Shown here one piece after another: positions 7,716 through 17,575 of a DNA stretch of 64,000 bases. Origin of the DNA: Prevotella sp. (GTDB taxonomy: Bacteria > Bacteroidota > Bacteroidia > Bacteroidales > Bacteroidaceae); NCBI GenBank assembly GCA_017469955.1, contig JAFUFJ010000005.1, positions 124,001 to 188,000 of the forward strand, given 5' to 3'. The notes under the pieces are model-generated. The model was not told the DNA's origin. It saw nothing but the letters and a program-made list of their open reading frames with translations, and searched no databases. Position numbers and translations under genes: made by a program. The first letter of the stretch is position 1. Every line of letters starts with the position of its first letter.

Positions 7716-9947
7716 TTAATCGTTGACTGTCAACAGGAATACACGCGAGGCATAATCCTCCCAAAGAGGCACCTCAATGCCGACTGTGGTCAGGAATCGT
7801 CCCGAGAACTGCTTGCCGTCAAGGCTGCAAGGCTCCTGCCCCACGCGTACATTCCGCTCCCTGAGCGTATAGATGCCATCCGGATCAAGACCTGCAAGAC
7901 GCACTCTGGGCAGCTGCTGGTTATAATAGTTGTCAACCTTATAGACAAACAATGCCCCGCCTACGCTGCCCTCGCCCGAGGCTTTCGGGTCGACATACAT
8001 CTGCGCAGCCACGCCTCCTCGGTCGTAAGGGCTCACCAATCGATAGAGATCGCCCGTCTGTACGACCTTGCGCAGTTCCTTATAGTCGCGGAAACAGGTT
8101 GCACACTGCTGGCGTTCTTCATCGGTCATGTGCTTGGGCTGCAACTCAATACCCAGACGACCGCTCATGGCAACGTCGCAACGGAACTTGATTGGTATGA
8201 CCCTTCCACCCGTATTCCAGTAAGGTGCACCGCCGATGTGCTGCGCCATGGCATTGGAAGGGAAGAAGAACGACGTGCCCCATTGGATATAGACACGCTG
8301 AAGGGCATCGGTATTGTCGCTCACCCAGAACTCGTCAAAATAGGGAAGCAGACCATAATTGGCCCGACCGCCACCCGAAGCACAGTCCTGAATGACCACG
8401 TCGGGATACTTCTCACGAATGCGTTGCAGAACCTTCAGCAGCCCTTTGTGATAGTCTATATAGAGGTTCGACTGCTTGCTCTGACGACTATTCTTGCCGT
8501 CTTTGCCCCTAAGGTAGGGCGAACCATAGTTTTGAATGCTTGCGTTGGCGTCCCATTTGATGTAGGATATCTCAGGGTTTTGGCTCAACAGATTGTCAAT
8601 AATCAAAAAAGCAAAGTCCTGAACCTCGGGATTGGTCATGTCAAGAACAAGCTGCGTACCGCCGCGACCAAGCTTCAACTCACGGCCTTTGACCTGCAAA
8701 GCCCACTCCGGATGGCGTTCAAACAGTTCGCTTTTCGTATTGACGGCCTCCGGCTCCACCCATATTCCAAACTTGATGCCACGGCCACGTGCCTCGTCTG
8801 TCAAAGCCTGCAGCCCGTCAGGAAGCTTCCTTGCATCGACAATCCAGTCGCCCAAAGCAGCCGAATCGTCGTTGCGCTGATACTTGGAGCCAAACCATCC
8901 GTCGTCCATCACAAAGAGTTCTCCACCCAAATCGGCAATGTCGGCCATCATCTCCTTCATACGGCTCTCGTCGATATCAAAATAGAGACCTTCCCAAGAG
9001 TTAAGCAAGATGTCGCCAACACCCATGCCTCGGTGGAGCATGCCTTCGGTTCGTGCCCACCGATGGAAAGCTCTTGACACGCCACCCATGCCTTCAACAG
9101 AGAAAGAAAGGGCGAGATGGGGCGTTTCAAACACCTCCTTGGGCTCGAGAACGTATTCCGAAGATTGGGGATCAATGCCAGCATAGAGATGGTGCTCGCT
9201 TTTGTTGCTCGTGTTGACACGCAACTCATAATTGCCACTCCAACAGAGGGCTGCGCCAATCGTTCGGCCGGTTTCTTCTGCTGGTTTGCCGTCAAGAGAG
9301 AGCATCAACTCTGGTGCATCACAGTGAGCATTGCGGGCTCCGTCGGTATTACGGATGACCTGTAAGCCGGGCGACAGCGGTTCTTGCGTCACATGAGCCT
9401 CTGCTGCCCAATCGCCATGCAGGTGGGTTATCCAGACGTTACCCCGGCGAACAACGAGATGGCCTGAGTCAAAACGCTTCAGCACAATGCTCTGTTTTTC
9501 GCGATGTTCAATAGTAGTCCAGGTCTCAATGACGTCAACTTCGCGGTAGGCTTTATAGAAAACCTTCACCGTTACGGGCTGCAGGTGATCGGCCATCGTG
9601 ATGACATGCAGCGTAAAACGTGGCGCATCCTGACGTTCGACATCCGTCACACAAAGCTCAAGGTTCAGGTCTCCGTCGGCATGCTGCACTTGAAGTGCCG
9701 GCAAATGAATCATGTCTACCGTGCCATAGGCAGGCAACGCAGGGAAGTCAAACGCATCGCCTGCATCACGTAGCTCCTGCAAGGTGGCTACACGCTCGCC
9801 ATAATAGTCCATGCGAAGGTCCTTACCTTCATCGGCATGGAGAATCATCTGCGTGTGAGGGGTCTCAACGACAACCTTTCCTTGCCACGCAAGACCAGTC
9901 AAGGGAATAGCTCCCAAGAGCAATAAGAAAACAAAACTCTTTTTCAT
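7716..9947 (-). CDS. GH36 alpha-galactosidase
   Basis: A 743-residue family 36 alpha-galactosidase with an N-terminal signal peptide (cut near WQG, residue 21-23), so it acts in the periplasm. It removes alpha-1,6-galactosyl side groups from galactomannan oligosaccharides. An N-terminal beta-sandwich (about 25-300) precedes the TIM barrel. Landmarks: LNSWEGLYFD, FVMDDGWFG, KFGIWVEPEAVN, SYIKWDAN with nucleophile Asp466, CASGGGRANYGLLPY, and FWVSDNTD with acid/base Asp544. Family length is typical. It is followed after 44 bp by the second GH26. Its promoter region (9976) keeps the -7 element of the other mannan promoters, but only one half of the operator is recognisable. Confidence 0.95.
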   Translation of the reverse strand: MKKSFVFLLLLGAIPLTGLAWQGKVVVETPHTQMILHADEGKDLRMDYYGERVATLQELRDAGDAFDFPALPAYGTVDMIHLPALQVQHADGDLNLELCVTDVERQDAPRFTLHVITMADHLQPVTVKVFYKAYREVDVIETWTTIEHREKQSIVLKRFDSGHLVVRRGNVWITHLHGDWAAEAHVTQEPLSPGLQVIRNTDGARNAHCDAPELMLSLDGKPAEETGRTIGAALCWSGNYELRVNTSNKSEHHLYAGIDPQSSEYVLEPKEVFETPHLALSFSVEGMGGVSRAFHRWARTEGMLHRGMGVGDILLNSWEGLYFDIDESRMKEMMADIADLGGELFVMDDGWFGSKYQRNDDSAALGDWIVDARKLPDGLQALTDEARGRGIKFGIWVEPEAVNTKSELFERHPEWALQVKGRELKLGRGGTQLVLDMTNPEVQDFAFLIIDNLLSQNPEISYIKWDANASIQNYGSPYLRGKDGKNSRQSKQSNLYIDYHKGLLKVLQRIREKYPDVVIQDCASGGGRANYGLLPYFDEFWVSDNTDALQRVYIQWGTSFFFPSNAMAQHIGGAPYWNTGGRVIPIKFRCDVAMSGRLGIELQPKHMTDEERQQCATCFRDYKELRKVVQTGDLYRLVSPYDRGGVAAQMYVDPKASGEGSVGGALFVYKVDNYYNQQLPRVRLAGLDPDGIYTLRERNVRVGQEPCSLDGKQFSGRFLTTVGIEVPLWEDYASRVFLLTVND

Positions 9948-9975
9948 ATGATATATACTGTTTGCAATTTGGCTG

Positions 9976-10033
9976 CAAAACTAACCATATTTACAGCCAT
10001 AGCATCTGCTTTTCCTAACAGAATCCAACACTT
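9976..10033 (-). promoter_or_regulatory. Promoter of GH36 with degenerate operator
   Basis: On the minus strand TAGTTTTG (9983-9976) is followed by GCAGC, as in the three other mannan promoters. At the position expected for the distal operator half (10027) the plus strand reads AACACTTTC, close to GACACTT. The proximal half (10006) is not recognisable. Treat the operator as a weak candidate. Confidence 0.45.
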
Positions 10034-10108
10034 TCCGTCACGACATCAAGAAAATGGCCATCAGCATCACCATGCTGACGGCCGTCAAGAATTTTTCTAA
10101 AAAGCAAC

Positions 10109-10999
10109 TTATTTGACGTAAATCTTTTTCCCGTTAATGATGGCAATGCCACGATAGCCGTTGCCGACACGCTGCCCGCCGAGGTTGTAGGCAACTCGCT
10201 CTCCGGCGCTTTCTGCCGGCAGGCTGCTGATATTGTCCAAGCCACCCTTCGCAAGCGTTATCTTTGTCATCGTATAAGCCTGACCACGGACAATCAGTCC
10301 CCGCTCAGCTATCTCGGTAGCAACGGTCTCATCTTCTACGGTATAAGCAATGACGCCATTGTCAACCGTGACAGAAAGGTCGGTCCAGTCCCATCCATCA
10401 CCTTTTTTATAGGTCAGCACATACTGAGGATCTTCATAGGTAGTCGTAGTATAGACACGAATGACATCACCTTTTTCCAAACCGGCAAAGATGCCTTCTG
10501 GAGTTTCAAACTGAATGCCGGGGGCGACTTCATTGTTCCAAGAGATCTCTTGCGTGCCTTCCCACAAGGTCTTTTCGCCTTCTACAGGTTGGGGTTCGTC
10601 ACCATCTTCACTGTCAACCGTAATTTTTGTAATGGTATAAGCCTGTCCACGAACTATCAGTCCTCGCTCGGAAATCTCTGTGCCCACGGTCTCATCCTCT
10701 ACGGTATACGCCATGATGCTATTGTCTGTCGTGATTGAAAGGTCGGTCCAATCCCAGCCATCTCCCTTCTTATAGGTAAGTACATACTGGGGGTCGTCAT
10801 AAGTTGTCGTAGTGTAGACACGAATGACATTGCCCTTTTCCAGTCCGGCAAAGATGCCTTCTGGGGTTTCAAACTGAATACCGGGAGCTGCTTCTGCATT
10901 CCATGAGATGGCCTGTTCGCCTTCCCATACGACTTTCTCCTCAGCCTGCATGACGACGAAAGTCATCAAAGCAAACACCAACGTAAAGATTTTCTTCAT
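10109..10999 (-). CDS. Exported two-repeat protein of the mannan locus, unknown function
   Basis: A 296-residue protein with a signal peptide (MKKIFTLVFALMTF..., cut near QAE). Two almost identical repeats follow, about residues 23-128 and 143-249 (offset 121), each starting VVWEG or TLWEG..ISWN and ending ERGLIVRGQAYT.TKIT. The tail (270-296) has YNLGGQRV then GIAIINGKKIYVK, a short C-terminal motif also seen in the amylase and GH53 of this window. The same repeat fold, more diverged, makes up the protein at 17576-18781. I do not recognise a named family. Regulation by the mannan promoter type at 11050 and the secretion signal suggest a glycan-binding or surface protein; this is inference. 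Confidence 0.85.
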   Translation of the reverse strand: MKKIFTLVFALMTFVVMQAEEKVVWEGEQAISWNAEAAPGIQFETPEGIFAGLEKGNVIRVYTTTTYDDPQYVLTYKKGDGWDWTDLSITTDNSIMAYTVEDETVGTEISERGLIVRGQAYTITKITVDSEDGDEPQPVEGEKTLWEGTQEISWNNEVAPGIQFETPEGIFAGLEKGDVIRVYTTTTYEDPQYVLTYKKGDGWDWTDLSVTVDNGVIAYTVEDETVATEIAERGLIVRGQAYTMTKITLAKGGLDNISSLPAESAGERVAYNLGGQRVGNGYRGIAIINGKKIYVK

Positions 11000-11049
11000 A
11001 AACTATTCCTTTTTCTTTAGTTAAACGATTGATTTCCAAATCTCTGCTG

Positions 11050-11106
11050 CAAAGGTAAATACAAAAAGAGGTTTACACTGACACTTTATTACCTTTGCCT
11101 GACACT
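11050..11106 (-). promoter_or_regulatory. Promoter and AraC-type operator of the two-repeat protein gene
   Basis: TACCTTTG on the minus strand (11057-11050), then exactly 22 bp, then TGACACT half-sites with G at 11080 and 11101, spaced 21 bp. The layout is identical in spacing to 6010 and 20060. It provides a second transcription start inside the PUL, downstream of the SusCD operon. Confidence 0.82.
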
Positions 11107-11152
11107 TGGAAAAGAAAAAGGACCGCCCTTTGAAAAGCGAGCCTCTTTCCGG

Positions 11153-12364
11153 CTATTTCTTCGCAATACGGAAGTTGCCGATAGAAAAATCTACTGACGT
11201 GTCGGCATATATAAACTTATAGACGATGTCAAAAATCAGCCACGAGCCTGCTGCCGGCATCCCGTTAGTAGCGACCAAACTGAGCGGGATACGAATGGTC
11301 TGCCACCGGTCTTGTGTATCAAACACATTCTCTACTGACGGATCCCATTCATAGCGGTTTCCCCAATTCAATGTAAACAGCAGACCGTCCTGATCCTCAT
11401 TGAACGATGTTGGATATGGACTCCCATTAGCCGTTTTCGCTTCAAAAACAAAGAAATAGTCGTCAACAGAACTGAGATCATAGCCTGTATCATTGCTATT
11501 AGCCGAGAGATCAAGCTGATACCAAGTCCATTGGGTTGGCATACCTTGGAAATGGAGATAGGATGTCCCTAACTCATCATCATCTTCAATGGTAATGAAA
11601 GGATTCGACTGTAGATCTCCATTCGCATCAAACTGTACGTCATGCAGGTTCTGAAACAGCCTACAAGAAGAGGGACGATAAGGCAAGGTCTTTGACTCTT
11701 GTCGACCATCCGGGTTGGTCCATGTGAAAACCAGCTGGCTGTTGTCTGGTGTTCCGGCAGGAATCGTAATCTTCATGGTCTCGTCAGTAACATTTGAAGG
11801 CACTATTACATCTCCGTTCAAGGTAATGGTTGCACTGCCTTCTTCACCGAATCCATACATCTCAAAATACTGTCCTATGACAGAAACCTCATTTCCCGCC
11901 GGTACAAATTCATTGAAAAGTCCTTCAAGAGAGAAGCCGGGAAGGGGTATATCAAAATCGATTTGAGCGGAACCCTTATCGGTTGTATAGACCAATTGGT
12001 GGTCTCCGCCAAGAATCAACTTGGATGGAATGCGTACAATAGCTCGCGTAGATGCGGTATACACCTCATCAAGATCGGCACTGACCGTATTGAATGTTAT
12101 CGACTTTGCATTATTAAGATTCTCACCAAGAATACAGACCATCTGCGAAGATGATCCCTCTGTCAGCGGCACCGCATAAGCTGTATCAGCAATATCATAT
12201 ATACCCTTAATGAGAGGAGCGCCGTCATTGGGTGCCAACTCTGCAGGAGTATAGTCATCATCATAGCTGACGACGTCGGAACATGACATCACCAAAAGAC
12301 ACATAGGAATGAAAAGTAGCCGTATGGCCTTTTTCTCCAATTCATTTATTGATATGATTTTCAT
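11153..12364 (-). CDS. IPT-domain surface glycan-binding lipoprotein (SusE position)
   Basis: A 403-residue lipoprotein directly downstream of SusD. The ATG at 12364 is preceded by AAAGGAG at good distance, so it is preferred over a start 20 codons upstream. The signal ends in a lipobox LLVMSC. Two IPT/TIG-like beta-sandwich regions (about 45-140 and 140-235, with PLIKGIYD, GENLNNAKSITFN, GQYFEMYG and a WTNPDG strand) precede a C-terminal domain (about 245-403) of the type found in PUL glycan-binding proteins, rich in Trp/Tyr (QWTWYQLDL, NWGNRYEWD). The C-terminal domain presumably holds mannan at the cell surface while SusCD imports it. The binding specificity is inferred from the locus. Confidence 0.88.
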   Translation of the reverse strand: MKIISINELEKKAIRLLFIPMCLLVMSCSDVVSYDDDYTPAELAPNDGAPLIKGIYDIADTAYAVPLTEGSSSQMVCILGENLNNAKSITFNTVSADLDEVYTASTRAIVRIPSKLILGGDHQLVYTTDKGSAQIDFDIPLPGFSLEGLFNEFVPAGNEVSVIGQYFEMYGFGEEGSATITLNGDVIVPSNVTDETMKITIPAGTPDNSQLVFTWTNPDGRQESKTLPYRPSSCRLFQNLHDVQFDANGDLQSNPFITIEDDDELGTSYLHFQGMPTQWTWYQLDLSANSNDTGYDLSSVDDYFFVFEAKTANGSPYPTSFNEDQDGLLFTLNWGNRYEWDPSVENVFDTQDRWQTIRIPLSLVATNGMPAAGSWLIFDIVYKFIYADTSVDFSIGNFRIAKK

Positions 12365-12456
12365 CTTATTCTCCTTTATATTATTAATGGGAAGCCGTAC
12401 TAAATGTAACCGTAGGAATTGCATCCATCACATCTTTCAGCTCATATTATTTAGTA

Positions 12457-14220
12457 TTAATTCCATCCTGGGTTGTTCTCTGCTATTGAACGGTTCGTAT
12501 TAAGCTCGGCTACTGGAATGGGAAACAGCAGATTACGCTCCTGACGAGTTTTCAATACACCCGCATCATCAGAACCCTCCATCGCATTCATGGCCTGAAG
12601 ATAGATGCCCCAACGTATGAGGTCCCAACGGCGATCAGCCTCGCAAGCAAACTCTTTGGCACGCTCTTCTATAATAGCAGAGCGGAGTTTTGTCTGAGTA
12701 TTGAGTTCTGCAGATGTGGCAAGTATCGCATTTGAACGTTTACGCACTTTATTCAAAGCCTCTATTGCCTCATCTGTCGCACCAAGTTCATTTTGTGCTT
12801 CTGCATAGATCAACAACACATCTGCATAGCGAAGGAATGGCCAGTTGGCATCAGCATTGGCAATTGCATCATTTGTCACATCTTCATACTTTGTTGTAAA
12901 AGCCAGACACTGGGAGTCCTTCGAATAATAATAGTTCACGCCGTCTGCGAAAATACCCGTAGGACTTCCAACATACTGCCCATGAAGATTATACCCTGTG
13001 GCCATAATAGCATATTCATCTGTCTGGGGATAGTAAAAGCCCAGGTTCGACTCACGATGGGTCTTTACCCTCCAACGATGCTTAACGCCCTTGACTATAC
13101 GCAGGTCATCATGGTCAAAAAGGTCATACCAATGGCGAGTACAGCCTACCCAACCTCCTTCTTGTATAAAATCTGAACCGTTTGCCGTTCTATATCCTTC
13201 ATATTGTTGATGAACAGACACTTTATAAGTTGCATCTCCGCTGACGGTATTCAATGAGAACATAAACTCTGAAGCATTACTATTTGCCTTGCGCCATAGT
13301 TGGTCGTAGTCTAACAAATCATACTTTCCGTAATCGCCACGTATGACTTTCTCTGCCCATTCCGCTGCTTTCTCATAAAGAGTTTGGGCCGAGAGTCCTT
13401 CATAACCGGCAACCGTATTCTTCTTGAATGCTTTAGTTTGCAAAGGAGCATAGGTGCGATCGTCGCCTGTACCCTCATAAGCTTTGCCCGTACGGACGAT
13501 GACTTCTGTCCCTGAAGGCATTGCTGACGCAGCTTCTGTTGCATATACTTTTGCCAGAAGACCAGCTGCTGACCCTGCAGAAACATGCCCTTTCTGATAA
13601 GCAGCATCTGTGTTTCTGTACATCAAATCTACTGCTTCTTCAAGATTTTTTACAATATATTCATAGACTGTCGCTACCGATTGTCTCGGATTATTATAGT
13701 CAGTAGTTACGTCTTCGGATTGTATTGGAAGCTCTCCATAGGCACGAACCAACAAGAAATATCCGAAAGCACGGAGAAATTTCAATTCGCCAATGGCATT
13801 ATTACGTACACTTTCTGTGACATTTTTCATGGCTTCAATTTCGCGTTCCGCTGTATTTGCACGCGAGATTAGTCCGTAACAGCCTTTCCATAATGCGTCC
13901 GTAACAGCACTTTCACCTTGGAAATTTCCTGCACCGAAGGTTCCGAAGAGCCAGTCAGGGCCCGAAATATAGTCAGCATCGAATTCCAATACGCGAGGAA
14001 AATATCCCCAGCAGAACATGTCGTAAATAAGTTTTGAGTATGTTCCCGTCACCCACGAGGCAGCAGCCTCATCAGAATCACCTACTTTATCAATCGTTAC
14101 TTGGCTTTCCGGGTCCTCTTCTATCCAGCTTTCACAACTGACCAGAGGAACAAGAAAGAAGATTGTGAGGAGCAAACCTACTGCCTTTTTCTCTATATTT
14201 TGAATACTATTCTTTATCAT
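12457..14220 (-). CDS. SusD-family outer-membrane glycan-binding lipoprotein
   Basis: A 587-residue SusD/RagB protein with lipobox LVPLVSC near residue 29. SusD forms the lid on the SusC channel and binds the incoming oligosaccharide. Family features: SWIEEDPESQVTID after the Cys, ASWVTGTYSKLIYD, helical TPR region with FLRAFGYFLLVRAYGELPI, the WPFLRYADVLLIYAEAQNELG block, and the C-terminal ERAKEFACEADRRWDLIRWG and NLLFPIPVAELNTN. It lies 98 bp after SusC and 92 bp before the IPT lipoprotein, all in one orientation. Confidence 0.97.
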   Translation of the reverse strand: MIKNSIQNIEKKAVGLLLTIFFLVPLVSCESWIEEDPESQVTIDKVGDSDEAAASWVTGTYSKLIYDMFCWGYFPRVLEFDADYISGPDWLFGTFGAGNFQGESAVTDALWKGCYGLISRANTAEREIEAMKNVTESVRNNAIGELKFLRAFGYFLLVRAYGELPIQSEDVTTDYNNPRQSVATVYEYIVKNLEEAVDLMYRNTDAAYQKGHVSAGSAAGLLAKVYATEAASAMPSGTEVIVRTGKAYEGTGDDRTYAPLQTKAFKKNTVAGYEGLSAQTLYEKAAEWAEKVIRGDYGKYDLLDYDQLWRKANSNASEFMFSLNTVSGDATYKVSVHQQYEGYRTANGSDFIQEGGWVGCTRHWYDLFDHDDLRIVKGVKHRWRVKTHRESNLGFYYPQTDEYAIMATGYNLHGQYVGSPTGIFADGVNYYYSKDSQCLAFTTKYEDVTNDAIANADANWPFLRYADVLLIYAEAQNELGATDEAIEALNKVRKRSNAILATSAELNTQTKLRSAIIEERAKEFACEADRRWDLIRWGIYLQAMNAMEGSDDAGVLKTRQERNLLFPIPVAELNTNRSIAENNPGWN

Positions 14221-14318
14221 AAGCCTGTAAATATTTATTGTTTACCTTTTCTAATGTAGTTATTCAGAAGCATCCACATTCTTTTCTTTTTGGCATTTCC
14301 TCCTTTCTCATATCCTTA

Positions 14319-17300
14319 TCAGAAGGTAAAGTTTATGCCCAACGCAAAAGAACGGGCAGAAGGATACGAATAGCTGTCAACTCCCGGGCAAGCAGCATTA
14401 ACTCCTCCGGCATTGACATCTGGATCAAACCACGAATATTTAGTAATCGTAAAGAGATTGTTTGCCGTGAGAGTAATGCGCATGTCTTCTATCCATTTCG
14501 TAGGACGCTTCCAATTATAGCCCAGAGTGATATACTTCATTTTCAAATAAGAGCCGTTTTCCACATAACGATCACTCACAAGCCATGTACGAGTATAGCC
14601 TGCTGTTGGCTTTGGCCATTTGGCATTTGCTGCATTTTCAGCTGTCCAACGGTGGTCATATGCATCTTGTGTCACATTGCCTATGTTCGACATTGTGATA
14701 TCAGTCAGGTTATAGTTGAAGATATCATTGCCTTGCGAGCCCTGCAACATGAACGAAAGCGAGAAATCCTTATAGGAAAAATTGTTCGTGATCGAATAGG
14801 TAAAATCGGGATTGGTGTCGCCAATAATGGTCCTGTCCTTATCCGTAATTTGTCCATCGCCATCGAGATCCCTGTATTTGATTTCGCCGACATATCGCAA
14901 TGCTTCTGCATCAGACAAGCCTGCATAAGCCTTGTTTGAGCGTACCTCGGCAATGTTGTCGTAGAATCCATCCTCGACATATCCGTAGAGCGTACCTATG
15001 GGACAGCCGTTGCGTTGCAGGAAAACCTGATCAGCATTTGACCACAAGTTTGTGGCATATTGGTCGCCATCAAGTCCACCTATGGTGTTTTTATTGAAAG
15101 TCATGTTAGCAGACAAGTTCCACTTCAACGGGGTTTTGTGCAGGATATCATAGGTAAGTGTCAGCTCAAGACCCTCATTCGTGACATTACCCGAATTGAC
15201 CATCATTTGTCCGAAGCCCGATGACAGGGGAATAGAGACGTTCTGCAACAGATCACGCGTCTTCTTATAGTAATAGTCTACTGTCAATTGCAGGCGATTT
15301 TCCAGCCATCCAAAGTCGATGCCGGCATTGAATTGCCCCGTTGTCTCCCACTTCAGGTGAGGGTTGTTCGGTCCGCGCCAGTCGATCATCGACACGCCCC
15401 CTTCCAGTGTTCCGTCATAAGGATAGTTGGCTGCGTCAAGGACTGTCAGGGTTCGATAGGCTCCAATAGCCTGATTTCCCGTTTCACCATACGAAAGACG
15501 AAGTTTCAAATTGGAGAAGAAGTCAAGGTCTTGTATGAATTGTTCATCGATGGCACGCCATGCGAAAGCTCCCGAAAGGAACGTAGCCCACTTGTTGTTC
15601 GTAGCAAAAGCCGATGAGCCGTCGGTTCTCACAGAGGCTGTAAAAAGGTATTTATCCAATAAGGTGTAGTTTACACGGGCAAGGAATGACTCCAGAGACT
15701 GCTCGGTAGAACTGCTTGAAACGACAGGCCGGTCAAGCGCAAGCGACATGTTCGCGTCTTTTGTAAAGTCGTTTGGAAAGCTAGTTGCCGTCATCGACTC
15801 GTTCTCTCCGATGCCCCTTTCAAAGGTGATACCAGCCACGGCATTCAGTGCATGGATGCCAAACTTTTTGTCAAACGTCAGCAATGATTCTGACGTAAGG
15901 CTTTTCCAGATGCTTGAAGCCTTTCCTGCCTTTCCGTTAACGGGCGACTTGCCTTCCTGTGTAAGGCGGCTATAATAGGTTCCTCTATGTCCATCGTTAT
16001 AGCCCAGACCAAGATTCTGCCGGAATTTCAGCCATGAAGTGATCTTGGCCTCTGCATACGATGACGAGAACCACGATATCTGCTTCAGCTGGTCCTTGGC
16101 CCCATTGACATAGTTTGCAGGATTAGCAGCCAGCCAGTCGGTCTGATCGCTCTCTTCGCGAACCGTAGGTGGGAAGATGAGCGCTGAGCGGATAATGCCC
16201 GTATTGTCAGAGTTGGTGCGCTGAAAGTCGGTAGTGGCATTGGTAAAATGGCTTGACGTACCCACTTCCAGCCACTTGGCTATGTGGCGAGAGATATTGA
16301 TTGACAAGCCATAGCGCTTGTATCCAGTGTTTTTAATGATACCCTGTTGATCAGTATAGCTTCCAGAGAAGGCATACCATCCTTCGTCAGAACCACCTGA
16401 CACGCTGGCATTATATTCCTGTTGCCATCCTGTCTGGTAGATTTCGTCCTGCCAGTCTGCTCCTTCTACCACGTCGACGTTGCCGTATTCGTCGGTTCTT
16501 GTCCCCGGGTTCAAGAAGTCTTCAGGCGAGGGGTTGTACTTTCCCTGCGTATAGATGAACCCGCCTCCCATGTAGGGATAGTCCCATTCTCCGCGATAAG
16601 GGTTGCGCTGCGTCCCGTTTTCATAGTATCGGCTGTTTTCGTTTGCTTCGTTCTGATAGCGGGCATAGGTATATGCATCGAGCGTCTTCACCCGCTTTCC
16701 GATGTGCTGCATTGTCCATTTCATGCCGGCTTCCACTTTCGGCTTGCCCGTCTGTCCCTTCTTTGTGGTGATGATCACGACGCCATTAGCACCGCGCGAG
16801 CCATATATAGCCGTAGCCGAGGCATCCTTCAGCACCTCAATCTTTTCAATATCGTTCGGGTTGATCATCGAGAGAGGCGATATTTGCTGGTTGTTACCTT
16901 CGTTGGCATCGCTTGAAGGTGTCCCGTTGGGGTCTGTTCCAAATGGTATTCCGTCAACGATATAGAGCGGCTGGCTGCTTGTCGTGAACGAGTTGGCTCC
17001 ACGAACCGTGATGCTTACGCCTGCTCCCGGCGAACCATCGCTTTGCTGTACCTGCACGCCGGCCACCTTTCCTTGCAGACCATGAGCCACATCCACGGCA
17101 CCTCCTGCCATCAGTTCGTCATTTTTGATTTGCGAAACAGCTCCCGACAGGTCTCGCTTCTTCATCGTACCATAGCCTACGACCACCACTTCATCCATCA
17201 GTTGCTGGTCTTCCTGCAGGGTGATTTCGATGAAATCCTTACCTTTCACATTGACCACTTGGGTCTTATAACCAACCATTGAGACCTGTACGATGACCTT

Positions 17301-17498
17301 GCCTTCGGGCAATGTGAAGGAAAAGTTTCCGTCAAGATCGGTTATTGTGCCAGAACTTGTCCCCGGCACTTGCACACTTGCACCCATCAAAGGCTCGCCT
17401 TGCATGGCACCATCCATAACCCTGCCCTTGATGACGGTCTGTGCATTGACACTGATGCCTGCGAAAATGAGCAGACATCCTAAAATCCAATTACGCAT
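14319..17498 (-). CDS. SusC-family TonB-dependent outer-membrane transporter
   Basis: A 1059-residue SusC/RagA transporter: signal peptide (cut near VNAQ), carboxypeptidase-D-like regulatory domain (about 22-100, VIKGRVMD..GEPLMGASV, GTITDLDGNFSF), TonB box region DEVVVVGYGTMKKRDLSGAV, plug with VRGANSFTTSSQPLYIVDGIPFG and the KDASATAIYGSRGANGVVIITTKKG signature, then a beta-barrel ending in Phe (ALGINFTF). It pairs with the SusD gene that follows and should import mannooligosaccharides. No separate promoter was recognised; it is probably read from 20060 through the GH26 and three-repeat genes. Confidence 0.98.
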   Translation of the reverse strand: MRNWILGCLLIFAGISVNAQTVIKGRVMDGAMQGEPLMGASVQVPGTSSGTITDLDGNFSFTLPEGKVIVQVSMVGYKTQVVNVKGKDFIEITLQEDQQLMDEVVVVGYGTMKKRDLSGAVSQIKNDELMAGGAVDVAHGLQGKVAGVQVQQSDGSPGAGVSITVRGANSFTTSSQPLYIVDGIPFGTDPNGTPSSDANEGNNQQISPLSMINPNDIEKIEVLKDASATAIYGSRGANGVVIITTKKGQTGKPKVEAGMKWTMQHIGKRVKTLDAYTYARYQNEANENSRYYENGTQRNPYRGEWDYPYMGGGFIYTQGKYNPSPEDFLNPGTRTDEYGNVDVVEGADWQDEIYQTGWQQEYNASVSGGSDEGWYAFSGSYTDQQGIIKNTGYKRYGLSINISRHIAKWLEVGTSSHFTNATTDFQRTNSDNTGIIRSALIFPPTVREESDQTDWLAANPANYVNGAKDQLKQISWFSSSYAEAKITSWLKFRQNLGLGYNDGHRGTYYSRLTQEGKSPVNGKAGKASSIWKSLTSESLLTFDKKFGIHALNAVAGITFERGIGENESMTATSFPNDFTKDANMSLALDRPVVSSSSTEQSLESFLARVNYTLLDKYLFTASVRTDGSSAFATNNKWATFLSGAFAWRAIDEQFIQDLDFFSNLKLRLSYGETGNQAIGAYRTLTVLDAANYPYDGTLEGGVSMIDWRGPNNPHLKWETTGQFNAGIDFGWLENRLQLTVDYYYKKTRDLLQNVSIPLSSGFGQMMVNSGNVTNEGLELTLTYDILHKTPLKWNLSANMTFNKNTIGGLDGDQYATNLWSNADQVFLQRNGCPIGTLYGYVEDGFYDNIAEVRSNKAYAGLSDAEALRYVGEIKYRDLDGDGQITDKDRTIIGDTNPDFTYSITNNFSYKDFSLSFMLQGSQGNDIFNYNLTDITMSNIGNVTQDAYDHRWTAENAANAKWPKPTAGYTRTWLVSDRYVENGSYLKMKYITLGYNWKRPTKWIEDMRITLTANNLFTITKYSWFDPDVNAGGVNAACPGVDSYSYPSARSFALGINFTF

Positions 17499-17575
17499 AG
17501 AGTTTCTTTTTTATGTTATTTTGCTAAATGTTTGTCTTCTTCCACGGCCTGTCTTCGTGCTGCCATAGGCTGTCT

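Noticed and set aside
8130-9077. Long open frame of 315 codons opposite the GH36 gene
   Set aside because: It is antisense to a clear GH36 enzyme with all catalytic motifs; its translation has no family features. It results from codon bias on the other strand.
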